From assembly GCA_036651575.1 (NCBI GenBank), contig JAVVXN010000038.1, positions 1 through 14,261 on the forward strand: a stretch of 14,261 nucleotides of DNA, given 5' to 3'. A model generated the notes under the pieces. The model was not told where the DNA came from. It worked only from the letters and a program-made list of their open reading frames with translations, and made no database searches. This document shows positions 14,240 through 14,261 of this stretch, in pieces; position 1 is the stretch's first letter, and each line of letters starts with the position of its first letter. Position numbers and translations under genes: made by a program. This DNA is from JAVWGW01 sp036651575 (GTDB lineage Bacteria > Actinomycetota > Coriobacteriia > Coriobacteriales > Eggerthellaceae).

Positions 14240-14261
14240 CCGCAAGCCGCTCCCCCCCCCC

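Noticed and set aside
1..14261. Mobile element, phage, toxin-antitoxin, CRISPR or tRNA
   Set aside because: All long intervals are filled by housekeeping biosynthetic, repair or rRNA-modification genes. Gaps are at most about 260 bases, with no repeat array, transposase, integrase or cloverleaf visible.

Overview
The window reads as chromosomal core-metabolism DNA from an anaerobic Actinomycetota bacterium. The best guess is Coriobacteriia, Eggerthella/Slackia/Cryptobacterium-like. That guess rests on the protein style, the menaquinone operon and a middling-to-high GC content judged by eye; it is an inference, not a database result. I see no transposase, phage gene, CRISPR array, tRNA or rRNA. 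Apart from two genes at the right end and a fragment at the extreme left, every gene lies on the minus strand, so the main region reads from high to low coordinates.

Right end (13.15-14.26 kb): a divergent intergenic region separates the minus-strand lysA-hom operon from a plus-strand pair. The pair is a small MoaE-like protein of uncertain function and rlmH (23S rRNA methyltransferase), overlapping by 8 bases. lysA (diaminopimelate decarboxylase) and hom (homoserine dehydrogenase with a C-terminal ACT domain) act on the two arms of the aspartate family pathway, lysine and threonine/methionine. The operon ends at a convincing intrinsic terminator (10426-10464).

Middle (7.9-10.4 kb): a HAD-family phosphatase is tightly followed by an exonuclease III/AP endonuclease whose Shine-Dalgarno overlaps the HAD stop codon. 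Then comes folE (GTP cyclohydrolase I, first step towards tetrahydrofolate), followed 20 bases later by a UPF0237-type ACT-domain protein. A perfect small inverted repeat lies over the candidate folE promoter.

Left half (0.18-7.7 kb): a compact menaquinone (vitamin K2) operon runs menF-menD-menH-menB-menE::menC, with overlapping or nearly touching genes. Together these take chorismate to isochorismate, SEPHCHC, SHCHC, o-succinylbenzoate (OSB), OSB-CoA and DHNA-CoA. The last gene is a fusion of OSB-CoA ligase (MenE) and OSB synthase (MenC), and its MenC half carries a roughly 45-residue insertion containing a short direct repeat. The later steps (DHNA-CoA thioesterase, MenA prenyltransferase, MenG methyltransferase) are not in the window.

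Left edge: the last 17 codons of a plus-strand gene, resembling the DegV-family C-terminus, converge on the men operon. A perfect 18-bp inverted repeat lies between the two ends. No undescribed multi-gene system is evident. The most unusual items are the MenE-MenC fusion with its insertion, the MoaE-like protein lacking the usual catalytic residues, and the two hairpin/palindrome elements.
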